Positions 62,101-64,000 of a stretch of DNA of 64,000 nucleotides are shown here, piece after piece. Position numbers and translations under genes: made by a program. A model generated the notes under the pieces. It saw only the letters and a list, made by a program, of their open reading frames with translations. It searched no databases and was not told the DNA's origin. How positions within the stretch are numbered: the stretch's first letter is position 1; every line of letters begins with the position of its first letter. This DNA comes from Pyronema omphalodes (Eukaryota; Ascomycota; Pezizomycetes; Pezizales; Pyronemataceae): NCBI GenBank assembly GCA_024516155.1, contig JAJJXM010000022.1:186001-250000 (forward strand), written 5' to 3'.

Positions 62101-63893
62101 ACTGATCGCATAACGGATGAAGGCCGGGGGAGATGGATGAAGCAAATCAATGCGTCTGTCTGAAAACCAAAAAAAGTAAAATCATCTCTTGTTTTCTTTT
62201 TCCTTTTCTTTTTCTTTTTCTTTTTCTTTTTCTTTTTCCTTTTCTTTTTCTTTTTCTGCCACGGATATCGGCTGCACTCACCGCGTGATACCCTATCCTT
62301 TTCAAATCAGGTTATTGACTTGCAGCATCTCTTGCGGCATCCATCATCCCGCGACCATTATCCACGATGCATACTTGGTTAGAGTGCAATTTTGGCCGCT
62401 GGCTGAGTATATAATCCAGCCTTTGTCCCTCAGTTTTCGAAACCATATTTCCTATTATTTCCTATTATTTCCTATTATTTCCTATTATTTCCTATTATTT
62501 CCTATTATTTCTTATTATTTCCTATTCTTCCGTATTATTTCCTAATGTTATTATGGACGCAGGGGGGTTCGCCCTTTTGTCGTCCACGTTCAGAAGGCCC
62601 GTCTTCGATTTCCCTTAAACAGGTGACCCTGTTCGAGAGAAGTCGGAGGCGGGCCTTTTGTGCGTTAGGTCGTTTTGACCACGGATGATTCCATTGCCGG
62701 ATGTTTTCGACATCTTGTAAAGTATTAAGAATGAATCGGTATATCCATTTTATGTCCATATGTCGACCTGTGAAAATTGAAATTCTATCACTGTGTGAAA
62801 ATTGCGTAATGTTGAGCGCAGAGCAAACGGGATGCATTGTGTTGGGTTCTGTTATCCGTAGAAATAGAGGCTTGCCACCAGACGGGGTTGAAGTCACCCT
62901 TCCTATCACCAACCATCAATCAGTAACCATCACTTGTAAGGGGGCTGGCTATATTGGAGGCCATCACGATGGTGATTTGGATAACTAATGCTTCATATCC
63001 ATGATAGAAACTGAACATTTTCTGCTGAGAATGACTCGTAGATAAAACAGTGGTATTAGGGTATGCAGTGAACCCGATAATGTCCGGTGTCCATTGGCAC
63101 CCATTTTAATTTCGAAGCAACGGTGCATAACTGCTGCGTGTAACCATCTCAGAATGTCTTTCCACGGTGAGAGCAAACATGGATTCCCTGGTTGCCGTTA
63201 CCATGATCGGGTACTTGAATCTTCCTTCGCTATGACACCAATCCACCCCTCTTACTCCATAGTTGCTGAGCACCGAGTATTCTCCAAGAAAGGTCTGTAC
63301 GCCCTTGTGAGCATAGATCTCTTGTCAGTTATCAAAAACTGCGGAGTCTCGTGTTGATAGAAATTCCAGAATGAACCAGGCGGAATAGTGGTGTTTCGAT
63401 TAGCCGGACTAGATTCTGTAGCTTGGCTGACGATGTAAGTGATGTTTGGTTGAACCTTCTTCAGAGCATCCATTTGCAAGTGGTATGTTTGTTAGATCCA
63501 GTGATCCTCCGGCGTAGATAGTCAACAACCGCTCGATTTCCATATCTTCATACCATGCTTGTTGCTCCAAGAATTCCAAACCATCCGTGTTGTAGTTACC
63601 TCAACCTTAGACATTCGTTCCCCAATAACCCTGATCCAGTATTCCAACCTCTCCAGTAGCATCAATCGGAATATCAATCCTTTCTTTAGGCAGAGTGTTG
63701 AACCAGAGCCATCGAAAGAACGGTCTCGTATGAGTTCTGCATAGCTACCACCGTCAGCCGAGTGGTTCATGTCTTCGAAACACAGATCATCGAGGAGAGT
63801 GTTGGTATGATTGCTGCTTTGTAAACCGTATGGTCGTTGATCCTGATCCTCATCAGTCCTACTCCAGCTTAGTCTTGCTGTAATCATGCCGTG
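59158..63893 (+). repeat. Array unit 9 (4736 bp)
   Basis: Near-identical repeat of unit 1. The short open frames of unit 1 recur with the same length and translation from 59485 to 62988 (for example 60223-60438, 61724-61933 and 62701-62988). Identity breaks at about 63020-63390, where many substitutions appear, then returns. Confidence 0.95.
62976..63890 (-). pseudogene. GH51 relic 9
   Basis: Full-length relic type like relic 1, with ATG at about 63886 preceding the N-terminal blocks. Its C-terminal part (about 63020-63390) is a separate lineage: after YAPLL it reads RN, a TAA stop, then WTPDIIGFTAYPNTTVLSTS, closer to the usual GH51 sequence than relic 1 (TTYTNTTVSSTS). The nucleophile segment is altered here too. 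Confidence 0.75.
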
Positions 63894-64000
63894 ATTCGCC
63901 CTTCTCGCAAAGCTGTCGTACTCTCGCACTTTGTCGGCCTCCGTGTCTCTGTCGCCCTGTCCACCTCGTCGATGCTGTCGCGGTTGAAAGTGGTGATATC
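63894..64000 (+). repeat. Array unit 10, cut by the window end
   Basis: The first 107 bp of another C block (ATTCGCCCTTCTCGCAAAGC start), showing that the tandem array continues beyond the window. Confidence 0.9.

Noticed and set aside
30513..64000. Array as rDNA, telomere or transposon tandem
   Set aside because: No rRNA-like sequence, no TTAGGG repeats, and no transposase, integrase or reverse transcriptase motif in any unit.

Overview
The window looks like nuclear DNA of a filamentous ascomycete (Pezizomycotina). The genes are split by short introns of about 50-120 bp with GT..AG ends. Products include a SYG1/XPR1 phosphate exporter, a Tho1-type SAP protein and long Ser/Pro-rich fungal proteins. 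Homology calls are from recognised motifs only; no database search was run.

Layout. (1) 0.5-6.7 kb, gene-dense: a complete eight-exon SPX-EXS gene (+), a Tho1/SARNP homologue (-), and a divergently transcribed kinase-less protein with polo-box-like modules (+). (2) 6.7-11.9 kb, gene-free: one degenerate dispersed relic, a G-rich 14-bp tandem tract, and a cluster of poly(A) runs beside hexanucleotide and heptanucleotide repeats. (3) 11.9-16.4 kb: a two-exon gene (-) for a 1483-aa protein with a long disordered N-terminus and a C-terminal class I methyltransferase-like domain. (4) 16.4-28.3 kb, gene-free: a second diverged copy of the 7.4-kb relic in inverted orientation, a solo inverted copy of a block that is otherwise part of the array, and minor tandem repeats. 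(5) 28.3-30.4 kb: a single-exon 706-aa Ser/Thr/Pro-rich, C-terminally helical protein (-) that I do not recognise.

(6) 30.5-64.0 kb (running off the window): a large tandem array of nine complete units of 3.08-4.74 kb plus the start of a tenth. Each unit holds, left to right on the + strand: a D block with ~110-bp submodules; an A block with a 10-bp minisatellite and two strong hairpins; a decayed GH51 alpha-L-arabinofuranosidase pseudogene on the - strand; and then the start of the next C block. The C block of unit 1 is the sequence immediately upstream of the 706-aa gene, with two CCAAT boxes. In the later copies this same block lies immediately upstream, in the same transcriptional orientation, of a GH51 relic. 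The array therefore looks like a duplicated promoter fused to a glycosidase fossil and then amplified, with higher-order periodicity (units 1 and 9 nearly identical at 28.6 kb distance; units 4 and 6 at 7.6 kb distance) and mosaic patches that suggest gene conversion. No transposase, reverse transcriptase, rRNA gene, convincing tRNA gene or telomere repeat was seen.
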